Both the position numbers and the translations under genes were made by a program. Positions 43,668 to 52,576 of a stretch of 64,000 nucleotides of DNA are shown one piece after another (within the stretch, counting starts at the first letter, position 1; each line of letters begins with the position of its first letter). This DNA comes from Bacillota bacterium (GTDB taxonomy: Bacteria > Bacillota > Bacilli > Paenibacillales > Paenibacillaceae). The stretch is taken from positions 1 to 64,000 of the forward strand of contig JAEWPC010000033.1 in the NCBI GenBank assembly GCA_023460795.1, written 5' to 3'. The notes under the pieces are model-generated. The model saw only the letters and a list, made by a program, of their open reading frames with translations. It was not told the origin of the DNA and did not search any database.

Positions 43668-44906
43668 ATGAAACGAGTCGTCGTGGCTATGGATTGGGCG
43701 TTGATGCGGGCGAGATGGCGGCGGGTGCTCATTACGGGCAAAGCCTTCGTCGTGCTGAGCTTGTGCTCGATGATTCTGTTCATTCTGCTAGGGATAGGAG
43801 GCATGCTTCAGAAGAAAATGTCGGCTTCTCCCGTTCAATCCATGAGAGGGCTGGCGGCATCGTTATCGGGACAGGTGTTCCAAACGCTGCTTAGCATGGA
43901 GCTCCCGAACATGGAGACGGAAGACGACGGTTCTCCGCTGCAGGCGGACAAGCTGGCGGCGTTCTTGCTTCGCTTCGTTACCGGCATTAATCCGGGCGAC
44001 CCGCAAAGCCTGATCGCGCAAGAGATGCCGGGAATGGACCGGGACCATTCCGTCTTGCTGCGCCCGGGATCGGGCGAACCGGAAGCGCCGGAGGATCATA
44101 GCCCGATCGAGGGGACCGGGAACGGGACGCAGCCTCCCGAGGCGCAGCAGACGGAGCCGACGGCTTCGGACGAGCCCGAACCGGAGCAGCCGCCCGCGAC
44201 GCCCGAACAAGCATCGTCGGGCAACGAGACGGACGAGCAGACGACGAACGGCAGGAAAGTCGTATTCATCTACCATTCGCACAATCGGGAATCTTATTAT
44301 CCGGAGCTGAAGTCCGGCGCGAAAGACCCGAATTCCGATACGGTCAACGTAACGCTAGTGGGCAAGCGGTTGGCGCAGCAGCTGGAGAAGGAAGGCATCG
44401 GAAGCACGCATTCGAACAAGGATTACCCTTCATCGGTCAAAGGCTACAACTGGAATTATTCGTACAAATATTCGTTGCAGACGGTGAAACAAGCGCTTGC
44501 CCGCAACGATAAGCTGACTTTCTTCTTCGATCTCCATAGAGACTCGCAGCGGCGTTCCAAGACGACGGCCACCATTAACGGCAAGGACTACGCGCAAGTG
44601 TATTTTATCATCGGACACCGGAACCCGAATTGGCGCGAGAACGAAGCGTTCGCGAATCAACTCCACGAGAAGCTGGAGGAGAAGTATCCGGGGCTGTCGC
44701 GCGGCGTATGGGGCAAGACGGCGGCGAACGGCAACGGCGAATACAATCAATCGGTCGCCCCGGACAGCGTGCTCATCGAGATCGGCGGCGTCGACAATAC
44801 GCTCGAGGAATGCTACCGCACGGCGGATGCGCTCGCGGAAGTCATCGCGGAGCAATATTGGGACGAGCAGGACGCAGTTAAAGCTAACGCTAAAGCGGCA
44901 CCATAA
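43668..44906 (+). CDS. spoIIP: Stage II sporulation protein P
   Basis: Peptidoglycan amidase/endopeptidase that works with SpoIID and SpoIIM in engulfment. It has 412 residues. One N-terminal membrane helix (about 25-45, AFVVLSLCSMILFILLGIGG) leads into a long Pro/Glu/Gln-rich linker (residues 125-195). The catalytic amidase_3-like domain starts VVFIYHSHNRESYYPELK, with conserved zinc-binding residues in HSHNRES, then FFFDLHRDS and VLIEIGGVDNTLEECYRT. GGGAGGT precedes the ATG. The mother-cell sigma-E promoter expected from the family was not identified. Confidence 0.95.
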   Translation: MKRVVVAMDWALMRARWRRVLITGKAFVVLSLCSMILFILLGIGGMLQKKMSASPVQSMRGLAASLSGQVFQTLLSMELPNMETEDDGSPLQADKLAAFLLRFVTGINPGDPQSLIAQEMPGMDRDHSVLLRPGSGEPEAPEDHSPIEGTGNGTQPPEAQQTEPTASDEPEPEQPPATPEQASSGNETDEQTTNGRKVVFIYHSHNRESYYPELKSGAKDPNSDTVNVTLVGKRLAQQLEKEGIGSTHSNKDYPSSVKGYNWNYSYKYSLQTVKQALARNDKLTFFFDLHRDSQRRSKTTATINGKDYAQVYFIIGHRNPNWRENEAFANQLHEKLEEKYPGLSRGVWGKTAANGNGEYNQSVAPDSVLIEIGGVDNTLEECYRTADALAEVIAEQYWDEQDAVKANAKAAP

Positions 44907-44925
44907 AACGGAGGAGGCGATCGAT

Positions 44926-45327
44926 ATGCGTCGGGATACGTTCAAGCTGGCCATGCTTGCGGCGATTGTCGCGTTCGCGGTTTTATACGGGATGGAGCTG
45001 TCGTCCAGAGGAATCGAGAACGTGAACGGAAAAGTCGTAAACACGGACGACGGCACGCTGTCGGATCTCGAAGCGACGGACGAGTGGGTGCTGCCGACTC
45101 GCGAACCCGCCAAGCAACGACCTTCGCCTGCGAAGACGACTGAATCCGGCAAGCTGCTGGACGAAGAGCAATACAACGATTGGGACGCCGAGCTGTACGA
45201 GGTTCCCCGCAACGATCATAAACCGCTCGTCGACCGCGTCTCCGGCGCGACGGCCGAGGCGTTGCACGGGATTTCGAAAGGCGGAATCAAGTTCGTCGTA
45301 TCGTTGTTCGATAAAGTGACGGGGTAA
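44926..45327 (+). CDS. yqxA: YqxA family protein (DUF3679)
   Basis: It has 133 residues from ATG 44926 after GGAGGAGG. It starts with a basic N-terminus and one membrane helix (RDTFKLAMLAAIVAFAVLYG), then a hydrophilic part ending LHGISKGGIKFVVSLFDKVTG. The function is unknown. In B. subtilis yqxA lies between spoIIP and lepA. Here it follows spoIIP, but lepA is 11 kb away. Confidence 0.85.
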   Translation: MRRDTFKLAMLAAIVAFAVLYGMELSSRGIENVNGKVVNTDDGTLSDLEATDEWVLPTREPAKQRPSPAKTTESGKLLDEEQYNDWDAELYEVPRNDHKPLVDRVSGATAEALHGISKGGIKFVVSLFDKVTG

Positions 45328-45338
45328 AAAACCAGTTG

Positions 45339-45368
45339 TTGACAATGCCGTCAAGCGTATGTTACTCT
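45339..45368 (+). promoter_or_regulatory. Candidate promoter of the ABC/redox operon
   Basis: A consensus TTGACA at 45339-45344 is followed after 18 nt by TACTCT (45363-45368), a poor -10. It lies 12 nt after the yqxA stop. Downstream, GAATT repeats in GAATTATCGGAATTA (45390-45404) could be a regulator site. Confidence 0.5.
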
Positions 45369-45409
45369 CATATCCAAGAAAGCTTACTAGAATTATCGGA
45401 ATTAAATGC

Positions 45410-45468
45410 AGTCCACCATTCGCATGGAGACTTTCCCTACCTTTGACGGGTAGTTGGAAAGTCTTTTT
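45410..45468 (+). promoter_or_regulatory. Leader hairpins with terminator before the ABC/redox operon
   Basis: A terminator pairs GACTTTCC (45429-45436) with GGAAAGTC (45456-45463), extended by CTACC/GGTAG pairs, and is followed by TTTTT. Directly upstream AGTC-CCAT pairs with ATGG-GACT, whose 3' arm (ending at 45432) shares GACT with the 5' arm of the terminator, so the two hairpins exclude each other in part. This could be an attenuator of the operon starting at 45499, or simply the yqxA terminator. No known riboswitch consensus was recognised; the S-box was considered and not found. Confidence 0.55.
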
Positions 45469-45498
45469 GCGTTCCGGGGCGAGAAAGGATGACGGACG

Positions 45499-46275
45499 AT
45501 GAGCGTGCCATTGCTGGAAATCGAACGGTTGAATAAATCGTTCCAAACGCCGAAGACGGTCGTGACCGCGCTAAGCGGCATCGATCTGAAAGTACAAGAA
45601 GGGGAGTTCATTACCGTGATCGGGCCGAGCGGGTGCGGGAAAAGCACGCTGCTCAAGATCGTCGCCGGTTTGGATTTAGCTTACGAAGGAAGCGTCAAGC
45701 TGAGCGACAAGGAAGTTGCGGGACCCGGTATCGACAAAGGGTTCATTTTTCAGGAGCCGAGACTGTTCCCTTGGTTGACCGTCGAGAAGAACATCGCCGC
45801 CGATCTGTCGCTTAGAAATCCGGACGTTCGGAAGAAGGTCGATTCTCTCATCGAGCTCGTAAAGCTGCAGGGCTTCGAGAAGGCGTATCCGCGCGAGCTG
45901 TCGGGGGGCATGGCGCAGCGGGTCGCGATCGCCAGGGCGCTGCTCCGCAATCCGAAGGTGCTGCTGCTCGACGAGCCGTTCGGCGCGCTTGACGCCTTTA
46001 CGAGGGCGCACATGCAAGAGGTGCTGCTGGACATCTGGCAGCATAACCGGACGACGATGATCTTCGTTACCCACGACATCGACGAGGCGATATTCCTCGC
46101 GAACCGGATCGTGATCTTGAAGCCGCGGCCGGGCAGCATTCGCAGCATCGTGCCGGTAACGCTGCCGTACCCGCGCAAGAAGGCGACGACGAGTTTCCAA
46201 TCGCTGCGGTTGAAGGTGCTCGATGAATTCGAGCGGCTCGAGGAAACCGAATATGTCGATCGCGCCGGTTTATAA
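45499..46275 (+). CDS. ABC transporter ATP-binding protein, SsuB/TauB/NrtD family
   Basis: It has 258 residues. Walker A is GPSGCGKST, the Q-loop region is GFIFQEPRLFPWLTV, the ABC signature is LSGGMAQRVAIARALL, Walker B is VLLLDEPFGALD, and the switch His lies in FVTHDIDEAIFLA. The sequence pattern is that of nitrate/sulfonate/taurine importer ATPases. It is the first gene of a nine-gene operon, 18 nt before the first permease. The leader terminator suggests regulated expression. The transported compound is unknown. Confidence 0.93.
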   Translation: MSVPLLEIERLNKSFQTPKTVVTALSGIDLKVQEGEFITVIGPSGCGKSTLLKIVAGLDLAYEGSVKLSDKEVAGPGIDKGFIFQEPRLFPWLTVEKNIAADLSLRNPDVRKKVDSLIELVKLQGFEKAYPRELSGGMAQRVAIARALLRNPKVLLLDEPFGALDAFTRAHMQEVLLDIWQHNRTTMIFVTHDIDEAIFLANRIVILKPRPGSIRSIVPVTLPYPRKKATTSFQSLRLKVLDEFERLEETEYVDRAGL

Positions 46276-46293
46276 CGAGAGGGGGAATGACTT

Positions 46294-47109
46294 ATGAGCC
46301 GACAAGCCGGAACGGCCGGGACCGCCGGATCCGTTGCGAGAGCGCCGAAACGCTGGGTGATTCTCGCGCTAGGTTCGCTGCTGCCGGTAACGCTGTTAGC
46401 CGTATGGCAAGCGCTCGGCGACCTCGGGTATATCTCCACGATGCTGTATCCGACGCCGCTGACGATCGGTGAAGCGTTCGTCGATCTAAGCGCTTCGGGA
46501 GAGCTGTGGACGCACTTGCAGATCAGCCTGACGAGGGCCGCGATCGGGTTCGCGCTCGGCGGAGGATTGGGACTTCTTCTGGGCGTAGCCGTAGGTTTGT
46601 TCCGGAGCACGGAGAAGGCGCTCGATCCGACCGTCCAGATGCTGCGCATGGTGCCGTCGCTCGCGCTGGCTCCTCTGTTCGTGCTATGGTTCGGCATCGG
46701 AGAAGAGTCCAAGATCCTGCTCATCGCCAAGGGGGCATTCTTCCCGCTCTATATCAATACGTACTTAGGCATCCGGTCGGTGGATCGTAAGCTGTTCGAC
46801 GTGTCGCGCGTCCTCTCGTTCGGCCGGTTCAAGCAAATCGTAAGGCTCGTGCTGCCCGCATCGCTGCCTAACGTGCTGTTGGGCGTACGGATATCGCTCG
46901 GCGTCGCATGGCTCGGATTGGTCGTGGCGGAGCTGATGGCTTCCACGTCGGGGATCGGCTATTTGATGTCCGACGCCAGGCAATTCACGAAGACCCCGAT
47001 CGTATTCGTCGGCATAGCGGTGTTCGCGATCGTCGGGAAGCTGACGGATTCGCTAGTCCGTCTGCTCGAGAGAAGATGGCTTCGTTGGCAAGACACTTAT
47101 AAAGGATAA
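46294..47109 (+). CDS. ABC transporter permease, SsuC family (first copy)
   Basis: It has 271 residues and about six membrane helices. The EAA-type cytoplasmic loop is visible as GIRSVDRKLFDVSRVLSFGRFK followed by LVLPASLPNVLLGVRISLGVAW. It is preceded by LVPSLALAPLFVLWFG-like MVPSLALAPLFVLWFGIGEE, typical of NitT/TauT permeases. It is followed after 20 nt by a second, clearly homologous permease. The two may form a heterodimer, while many members of the family work as homodimers. Confidence 0.92.
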   Translation: MSRQAGTAGTAGSVARAPKRWVILALGSLLPVTLLAVWQALGDLGYISTMLYPTPLTIGEAFVDLSASGELWTHLQISLTRAAIGFALGGGLGLLLGVAVGLFRSTEKALDPTVQMLRMVPSLALAPLFVLWFGIGEESKILLIAKGAFFPLYINTYLGIRSVDRKLFDVSRVLSFGRFKQIVRLVLPASLPNVLLGVRISLGVAWLGLVVAELMASTSGIGYLMSDARQFTKTPIVFVGIAVFAIVGKLTDSLVRLLERRWLRWQDTYKG

Positions 47110-47129
47110 ACGATATGGAGGGATAGATC

Positions 47130-48020
47130 ATGAGCATCGAACAAGCGGAACTTCGCCTGCCGCCGGCCGCGGCGCCGCCCGTGCCATCTGCATCGCCTAT
47201 CGCGGATCCACCGGGTCGGAGCAAAGTCGTCGTCAGAAAGCCGGCTTCCAAGTGGAGGTCGATCGGCATCGATTTCGCGATCGGAGCAACGCTGCCCGTC
47301 TTAATCGTCGCATTATGGCAATGGGCGGCGGAGCGCGGATGGACGAATCCGCTGTTTTTTCCGGCGCCGGACGTCATCGCGGGCGCTTTCAGCTCCCTGA
47401 TCTCGTCAGGAGAGCTGTTCCACCACTTAGGCATCAGCGTGTGGCGCGCGCTCATCGGATTCGTCGTCGGAGGCAGCATCGGCTTGCTGCTCGGGTTGTT
47501 GTCGGGCTTGTCCCGCAAAGCGGAGTACGTGCTCGACCCGAGCCTGCAAATGCTGAGGACGGTTCCCCATCTCGCCATAGCCCCGCTCGTGCTGCTCTGG
47601 TTCGGCTTCGGGGAACAGTCGAAAATCGTCATCATCGCGCTAGGTGCTTTTTTCCCGCTTTACGTGAACACGTTCATGGCCATCCGCAACGTCGATAACA
47701 AGCTGTTCGACGTGGCGAAGGTGCTCGCGTTCGGTCGCGCGAAGCTGTTGTTCCGGCTCGTGCTGCCCGCGGCTTTGCCCGGCATTCTGCTAGGCGTTCG
47801 GCTGTCGCTCGCGCTTTCTTGGATCGGACTCGTCGTCGCGGAATTGATCGGCTCCCAATCCGGGGTCGGATTCCTGATCAATCTCGGGAAGCAGACGTCC
47901 GCCACGGAGGACATATTCGTCGGCGTCATCATCTTCGCCATCGTCGGCAAGCTGGTAGATTCCCTCGTGCGGCTGCTGGAGCGGAAGCTTCTGCATTGGC
48001 GCGAGAGCTTCGAAGGTTAA
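47130..48020 (+). CDS. ABC transporter permease, SsuC family (second copy)
   Basis: It has 296 residues. An N-terminal extension rich in Pro and Ala (residues 8-40) precedes the first helix. The core resembles the upstream permease segment by segment: TVPHLAIAPLVLLWFGFGEQ, IRNVDNKLFDVAKVLAFGRAK, LPAALPGILLGVRLSLALSW and GSQSGVGFLI. The duplication suggests a heterodimeric membrane channel. GGAGGGAT precedes the ATG. Confidence 0.92.
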   Translation: MSIEQAELRLPPAAAPPVPSASPIADPPGRSKVVVRKPASKWRSIGIDFAIGATLPVLIVALWQWAAERGWTNPLFFPAPDVIAGAFSSLISSGELFHHLGISVWRALIGFVVGGSIGLLLGLLSGLSRKAEYVLDPSLQMLRTVPHLAIAPLVLLWFGFGEQSKIVIIALGAFFPLYVNTFMAIRNVDNKLFDVAKVLAFGRAKLLFRLVLPAALPGILLGVRLSLALSWIGLVVAELIGSQSGVGFLINLGKQTSATEDIFVGVIIFAIVGKLVDSLVRLLERKLLHWRESFEG

Positions 48021-48057
48021 CAACATCTATACAAGATAAATGAGGAGGATTGGAGCA

Positions 48058-49686
48058 ATGAGCGTACAACAACTGAACGATTTGGCGTTGGATACCGACG
48101 TGCTCGTCATCGGAGGAGGTCCGGCAGGAACGTGGGCCGCTCTTACGGCGGCGGGGAACGGCGCGAAAGTCGTGCTTGTCGACAAAGGCTACTGCGGTTC
48201 GAGCGGCGCGACGGCGCCATCCGGCACGGGCGTCTGGTACGTCAAGCCGGACGAGAAGCTGCGCGAGGAAGCGAAGGGGAGCCGGTATACGCTCGGAGGA
48301 CATCTCGCGGAATCCCGTTGGATGGACCAGGTGCTCGACCGGACCTATGAGAATATGAACAAGCTCGCGGCGTGGGGATATCCGTTCCCGCTTGACGACT
48401 CGGGCACGCCTTACAAACGCGGGCTGCAAGGACCCGAGTACATGAAGCTGATGCGCAAGCTCGTACAGAAGGCGGGCGTGAAGATCCTCGATCATAGCCC
48501 CGCCGTGGAATTGCTCGCGGACGAACACGGAGTCGGGGGCGCGACGGGCGTGCGGCTGCAAGCCGGCGGGACGTGGACGGTGAGGGCCGGCGCGGTCATC
48601 ATCGCGACGGGAGGCTGCGCGTTCCTGAGCAAGGCGCTCGGCACGAACGTGCTGACGGGCGACGGTTACTTGTTCGCCGCGGAAGCGGGAGCGGAGCTCT
48701 CGGGCATGGAATTCTCGAACGCTTACGCGATCTCGCCGACGTTCTCGTCGGTAACGAAAACGGCCTACTATCGCTACGCTTCGTTCTATTACGAGGACGG
48801 CACGGTCGTAGAAGGGGCCGGTTCGACTCGCGGTCGGTCGGTGATCGCCCGCAATCTGCTTCAAGGCAGACAGGTGTACGCCCGGCTAGATCAAGCGCCG
48901 GAGGATATCCATCACCTGCTGCGTGTCGGCCAGACGAATTTCTTCCTGCCGTTCGACCGGCTCGGCATTAATCCGTTCACCGATAAGTTCCCGGTTACGC
49001 TTCGTCTTGAAGGAACCGTACGGGGAACGGGCGGCATTCACGTCATCGACGAGAACTGCGCGACGATCGTGCCGGGGCTGTATGCGGCCGGAGACGCGGC
49101 AACGCGCGAATTCATCTGCGGCGGCTTTACCGGCGGCGGCAGCCATAACGCGGCATGGGCGATGTCCTCGGGCTCGTTCGCGGGCGGCGGCGCGGCGAAA
49201 TTCGTCAAGAAGCTCGGCGAGAAGAACGAGACGCGCAAGCTGAGAGGATTGTCGTCCACGACGCTGACCCACCGGAAGACGGGGGCGCCGGAGGCGTTGA
49301 CCGCTTCTCGGACGCAGGAGCGGATCGAAGCGGTCAAGGACGAAGTGACGCCGTACGACCGCAATCTGTTCCGTACAGACGAAGGCCTCGCGCGGTCGCT
49401 CGATCGACTCGACAATCTGTGGAAGGACATTCGAGGCTCCGTATCGACTCGCGACGCGGAAGGCGTGAAAGCAAGGGAGACGGCCGCCATGGCCGCAACG
49501 GCGCGCTGGATGTACCGCACCGCGCAGGCACGCACAGAGACGCGGGGCATGCACAAGCGGGAAGATTATCCGAAGCTCGACGCATCGCAGCGTTACCGCC
49601 TGGTTGCCGGAGGCCTGGATGATATTCGCGTCCGCAAGGTAGAAGTCGCCGAACCGATCGCGGCGTTGAAGGAGGGCGCGCATTAA
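48058..49686 (+). CDS. FAD-dependent oxidoreductase, FrdA/SdhA/AprA family
   Basis: I chose ATG 48058, 9 nt after GAGGAGG, giving 542 residues. The N-terminal FAD-binding fold reads TDVLVIGGGPAGTWAALTAA, then VVLVDKGYCGSSGATAPSG. The flavin-binding C-terminal block reads RGTGGIHVIDENCATIVPG, GLYAAGDAATREFICGGFTG and GGGSHNAAWAMSSG. No signal peptide was seen, so it is cytoplasmic. The immediately following two-cluster ferredoxin recalls AprA/AprB (adenylylsulfate reductase), but active-site equivalence was not shown, and fumarate-reductase-like activity on another substrate is equally possible. It is transcribed with a sulfonate-type importer. Confidence 0.85.
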   Translation: MSVQQLNDLALDTDVLVIGGGPAGTWAALTAAGNGAKVVLVDKGYCGSSGATAPSGTGVWYVKPDEKLREEAKGSRYTLGGHLAESRWMDQVLDRTYENMNKLAAWGYPFPLDDSGTPYKRGLQGPEYMKLMRKLVQKAGVKILDHSPAVELLADEHGVGGATGVRLQAGGTWTVRAGAVIIATGGCAFLSKALGTNVLTGDGYLFAAEAGAELSGMEFSNAYAISPTFSSVTKTAYYRYASFYYEDGTVVEGAGSTRGRSVIARNLLQGRQVYARLDQAPEDIHHLLRVGQTNFFLPFDRLGINPFTDKFPVTLRLEGTVRGTGGIHVIDENCATIVPGLYAAGDAATREFICGGFTGGGSHNAAWAMSSGSFAGGGAAKFVKKLGEKNETRKLRGLSSTTLTHRKTGAPEALTASRTQERIEAVKDEVTPYDRNLFRTDEGLARSLDRLDNLWKDIRGSVSTRDAEGVKARETAAMAATARWMYRTAQARTETRGMHKREDYPKLDASQRYRLVAGGLDDIRVRKVEVAEPIAALKEGAH

Positions 49687-50018
49687 TGATTGAACTGCTC
49701 AGCCAAGAGAAATGCATTTCTTGCAATCAATGCGTGAGCGTCTGCCCGACGAACGTGTTCGAGAAAGTCGAGGACGGCATTCCGGTCATCGCTCGCCAGA
49801 GCGACTGCCAGACATGCTTCATGTGCGAACTGTATTGCCCGGTTGACGCCCTGTACGTCGCTCCGGACTCCGAGACTACGTTATCCGTGAGCGAGGATCA
49901 GCTGGAAAGCAGCGGCTTGCTCGGCGGCTATCGGGAGAAAGTCGGCTGGGGACCGGGACGCACGCCGGTGTCGAAGCACGAATACATGTACCAGCTCGCG
50001 GTCAAAACAGCAACTTAA
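49686..50018 (+). CDS. 4Fe-4S dicluster ferredoxin, AprB-like
   Basis: It has 110 residues. Two [4Fe-4S] motifs are visible: CISCNQCVSVCP (residues 11-22) and CQTCFMCELYCP. The remaining 60 residues (ending GWGPGRTPVSKHEYMYQL) are an extension beyond a minimal ferredoxin, as in AprB-type subunits, and may contact the flavoprotein. The gene shares one base with the flavoprotein stop (TAATG), so the two are translationally coupled and probably form one enzyme. It should pass electrons to or from the FAD. Confidence 0.9.
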   Translation: MIELLSQEKCISCNQCVSVCPTNVFEKVEDGIPVIARQSDCQTCFMCELYCPVDALYVAPDSETTLSVSEDQLESSGLLGGYREKVGWGPGRTPVSKHEYMYQLAVKTAT

Positions 50019-50063
50019 CGCGGTGATCGAATGTGGTCTTATACTGGAGAGGAGTCATCTGAC

Positions 50064-51107
50064 ATGACTAGGAAAAAGGCAGGAAAGTACTTACGACATA
50101 CGAGTTGGATTGTTCTAGCTATTATTGCATTGATCGTTGTTCAAGCTTGCGGCAAGAAAGACAACAACAAGGATGCGGTTGCCGCCGCAGCTCCATCTGA
50201 AGCGGCGGAGTCGGCCAGTACGCACGCCGACGTCCCGAAGAAGCTTGTCTATGGCTACATCGGCACGAATAAGCTCAACCTGCCCGGCGGCGCTGAAGGT
50301 TGGGGTCTCTATAAGGGGATTTTCCAAGAAGAGTTGAAGAAATACGGCGTCGAAGAGATCGAGACGGTCGGATTTCCGAACGGTCCGGACCAGACCGAAG
50401 CGCTCATCAGCGGACGTCTCGATTTCGGCAGTCTTGGCGATACGCCGGCGATTCTGGCCCGCTCATCCGGCGCCAAGACGCGCTTGATTACGCAGCCGTT
50501 GATCGATAACATCGGCTACCTCATCGGTAAGAAGGACGGTCCGAAGACGCTTGAGGAATTGGCGGGCAAGACCATCGCGATCCAGAAAGGCTCGTATATG
50601 CATCGATATATCGCGGGTCTGTTGAAAGAGAAAGGCATCAAAGACGTCAAGCTGGTTCATTTGCTGCGTCCGGACGGGGAAGCGGCGCTTGCCCGCGGAG
50701 AAGTCGATGCGATGACGAACTCGGGGGTGCCTTCGCTAAAGCTGCTCGATCAAGGTTTCCCGCTCATCGACAAATCCTCCGATCATCCGGAACTGCTCGG
50801 CACGAGCTCGACGGTCGTATCGGAAGCTTTGCTCAAGAAGTTCCCCGATTTCCCGAAAGTATGGAACGATGCGCGCTTGAAGGCGCTGGAAGATCTGAAG
50901 CAGCATGAAGACGAATATTACGAATTCATCGCCCAAGTGAATAACACGACGCCGGATCTCGTGAAGAAAGTGTCGCCGATCACGCAAATCGAGGAAGTTC
51001 CGTTCACGGACGAAGGTCTCAAGCGGCTCGACGGAACGAAAAATTTCCTCGTCGAGGAGAAGCTCGCCACCGAAGATTTCAATATTAACGATTGGGTTCT
51101 AAGATAG
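50064..51107 (+). CDS. ABC transporter substrate-binding lipoprotein, SsuA/NMT1 family
   Basis: I chose ATG 50064, preceded by GAGAGGAG, giving 347 residues. The signal ends in a lipobox (ALIVVQAC, Cys near residue 29), so it is an extracellular membrane-anchored lipoprotein. The mature part reads YGYIGTNKLNLPGGAEGWGLY, SGRLDFGSLGDTPAILARS and LAGKTIAIQKGSYMHRYIAG, typical of aliphatic-sulfonate and nitrate binding proteins. It is the binding partner of the two permeases and ATPase upstream. The ligand is not readable from the sequence. Confidence 0.92.
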   Translation: MTRKKAGKYLRHTSWIVLAIIALIVVQACGKKDNNKDAVAAAAPSEAAESASTHADVPKKLVYGYIGTNKLNLPGGAEGWGLYKGIFQEELKKYGVEEIETVGFPNGPDQTEALISGRLDFGSLGDTPAILARSSGAKTRLITQPLIDNIGYLIGKKDGPKTLEELAGKTIAIQKGSYMHRYIAGLLKEKGIKDVKLVHLLRPDGEAALARGEVDAMTNSGVPSLKLLDQGFPLIDKSSDHPELLGTSSTVVSEALLKKFPDFPKVWNDARLKALEDLKQHEDEYYEFIAQVNNTTPDLVKKVSPITQIEEVPFTDEGLKRLDGTKNFLVEEKLATEDFNINDWVLR

Positions 51108-51119
51108 GAGGGATTGGCT

Positions 51120-51947
51120 TTGGCATCGCACACGTTGGCGGTTGCAAGTTTCGAGATTCCGCTCGGGAACGGGCTGCGCATCCACGGAGAAGTACGGGTG
51201 CTGGAGGATGGCCGGCGTAAACCGGTCGTCCTGCTCGGGCACGGCTTCCGAGGCCATCGGCTATGGTCGTTCTGGCCGGAGGTCGCCAGAAGGTTCGCGG
51301 AACAGGGCTATTATACGGTTAGTTTCGATTTCTCCCGCATTGCGGCGGAGGAAGACCAGCTCGACGCCAAGTCGGTCGCGGAGGCAGCGACGTTCGGACG
51401 GGAGCTGGCCGACTGGGAAGCGCTCGTCTCGCGATTGCGCACGGAGGGTCTCGGTTTGAACGATGAAGCCGACTCGGAACGAATCGCCGTTCTCGGACAT
51501 AGCCGCGCGGCCGGAAGCGGGTTGCTGTTCGCCGCCCGCAGACCGGAGGTGCGAGCGTTCATCGCATGGAACGGAGGAGCTTCCGCTCCGCTTGCCCCGG
51601 TTATTCCCGAAGGAGCGACACCGTCGCTTAGGGACCAAGCGATCATTGACGATCTGGAACGGAGCGCCGATCGGTACGACGTGTACGGAGCGTACGGCGA
51701 TCTGTCTATTCCGGCGCTTGTCGTTCAAGGCGGAGCCGATCATGAGCGGCTGTTGAAAGCCGTGTCCGGGCTGCAGGAGACCTATCCCGACCATTCGGTC
51801 GTGTGGATACCAGGCGCCGACCATACGTTCGGAGCGAAGCATCCGTACGAAGGCTTCACGAAGCATTTGGAGGAAGCATTCGAGAACTCGATCCGTTTTC
51901 TGCGGCGAGTGTTCGCAACCCAAGACAATAGGAGGGACGCGCTATGA
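51120..51947 (+). CDS. Alpha/beta hydrolase family protein
   Basis: The likely start is TTG 51120, 7 nt after AGGAGGG, giving 275 residues. It shows the oxyanion region VVLLGHGFRGHRLW, the nucleophile elbow VLGHSRAAGSGL, and a C-terminal Asp/His region in IPGADHTFGAKHPY. It resembles dienelactone-hydrolase or serine-esterase types. It is linked to the importer operon by a 12-nt gap and overlaps the next gene by 4 nt. It may hydrolyse the imported compound; that is inference. Confidence 0.85.
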   Translation: MASHTLAVASFEIPLGNGLRIHGEVRVLEDGRRKPVVLLGHGFRGHRLWSFWPEVARRFAEQGYYTVSFDFSRIAAEEDQLDAKSVAEAATFGRELADWEALVSRLRTEGLGLNDEADSERIAVLGHSRAAGSGLLFAARRPEVRAFIAWNGGASAPLAPVIPEGATPSLRDQAIIDDLERSADRYDVYGAYGDLSIPALVVQGGADHERLLKAVSGLQETYPDHSVVWIPGADHTFGAKHPYEGFTKHLEEAFENSIRFLRRVFATQDNRRDAL

Positions 51948-52576
51948 GTTCGATTCAGACGAAAGATTGGGAGCTGCCCGTCCGATATACGGCGGAAGTC
52001 GCGAACGCGCGCCAAGCGAACGCTCTCGTACATCCGCTTATCTTGAACCGCTGGTCGCCTAGAGCTTACGAACCGCGTCCGGTGCCGGAAGAGCTGCTGG
52101 CAACCGTTCTGGAGGCCGCCCGTTGGGCGCCCTCCTCCAGCAATCAACAGCCATGGAGATTTTACGTGGCGCGTACGCCGGAGGAGCATGAGACGTTCCG
52201 TTCTTTCATCAAGCCGAACAACCGCTTATGGACGGATGGTGCTCCGGTCCTGATTCTGATCGCTTCCGAGAAGCTGAAGGAAGACGGCGCGCCGAACGGC
52301 GCGCACGCTTTCGACGCGGGAGCGGCGTGGGGGATTCTGGCCTTGCAAGCGCAGCTCGTCGGACTGTCGACGCGCGCCGTAGGCGGATACGACCGCGACA
52401 AGGCGAGAGAAGCGCTGGGCACGCCGGACCATATCGAATTGCACGCGGTGATCGCCCTCGGTTATCGCGGCGATGCGGCTTCGTTGCCGGAATCGCTGCG
52501 CGAACGGGAGAAGCCTAACGGCAGGCGTTCCGCGCGCGACAGCTTGCTGCCCGTGCCGACCGCCGCGGGGCGATGA
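51944..52576 (+). CDS. Nitroreductase family protein
   Basis: It has 210 residues. FMN-binding residues are in LNRWSPRAYEPRPVPEE near the N-terminus and AARWAPSSSNQQPWRFYVAR. GAAWGILALQAQLVGLSTRAVGGY is the typical middle segment, and HAVIALGYRGDA follows. It is an NAD(P)H-dependent FMN oxidoreductase of unknown substrate. Four-nt overlaps on both sides place it firmly in the operon with the hydrolase and the transporter. Confidence 0.9.
   Translation: MSSIQTKDWELPVRYTAEVANARQANALVHPLILNRWSPRAYEPRPVPEELLATVLEAARWAPSSSNQQPWRFYVARTPEEHETFRSFIKPNNRLWTDGAPVLILIASEKLKEDGAPNGAHAFDAGAAWGILALQAQLVGLSTRAVGGYDRDKAREALGTPDHIELHAVIALGYRGDAASLPESLREREKPNGRRSARDSLLPVPTAAGR

Noticed and set aside
45339..45498. 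SAM (S-box) or T-box riboswitch
   Set aside because: The S-box 5' consensus and the T-box sequence are both absent.
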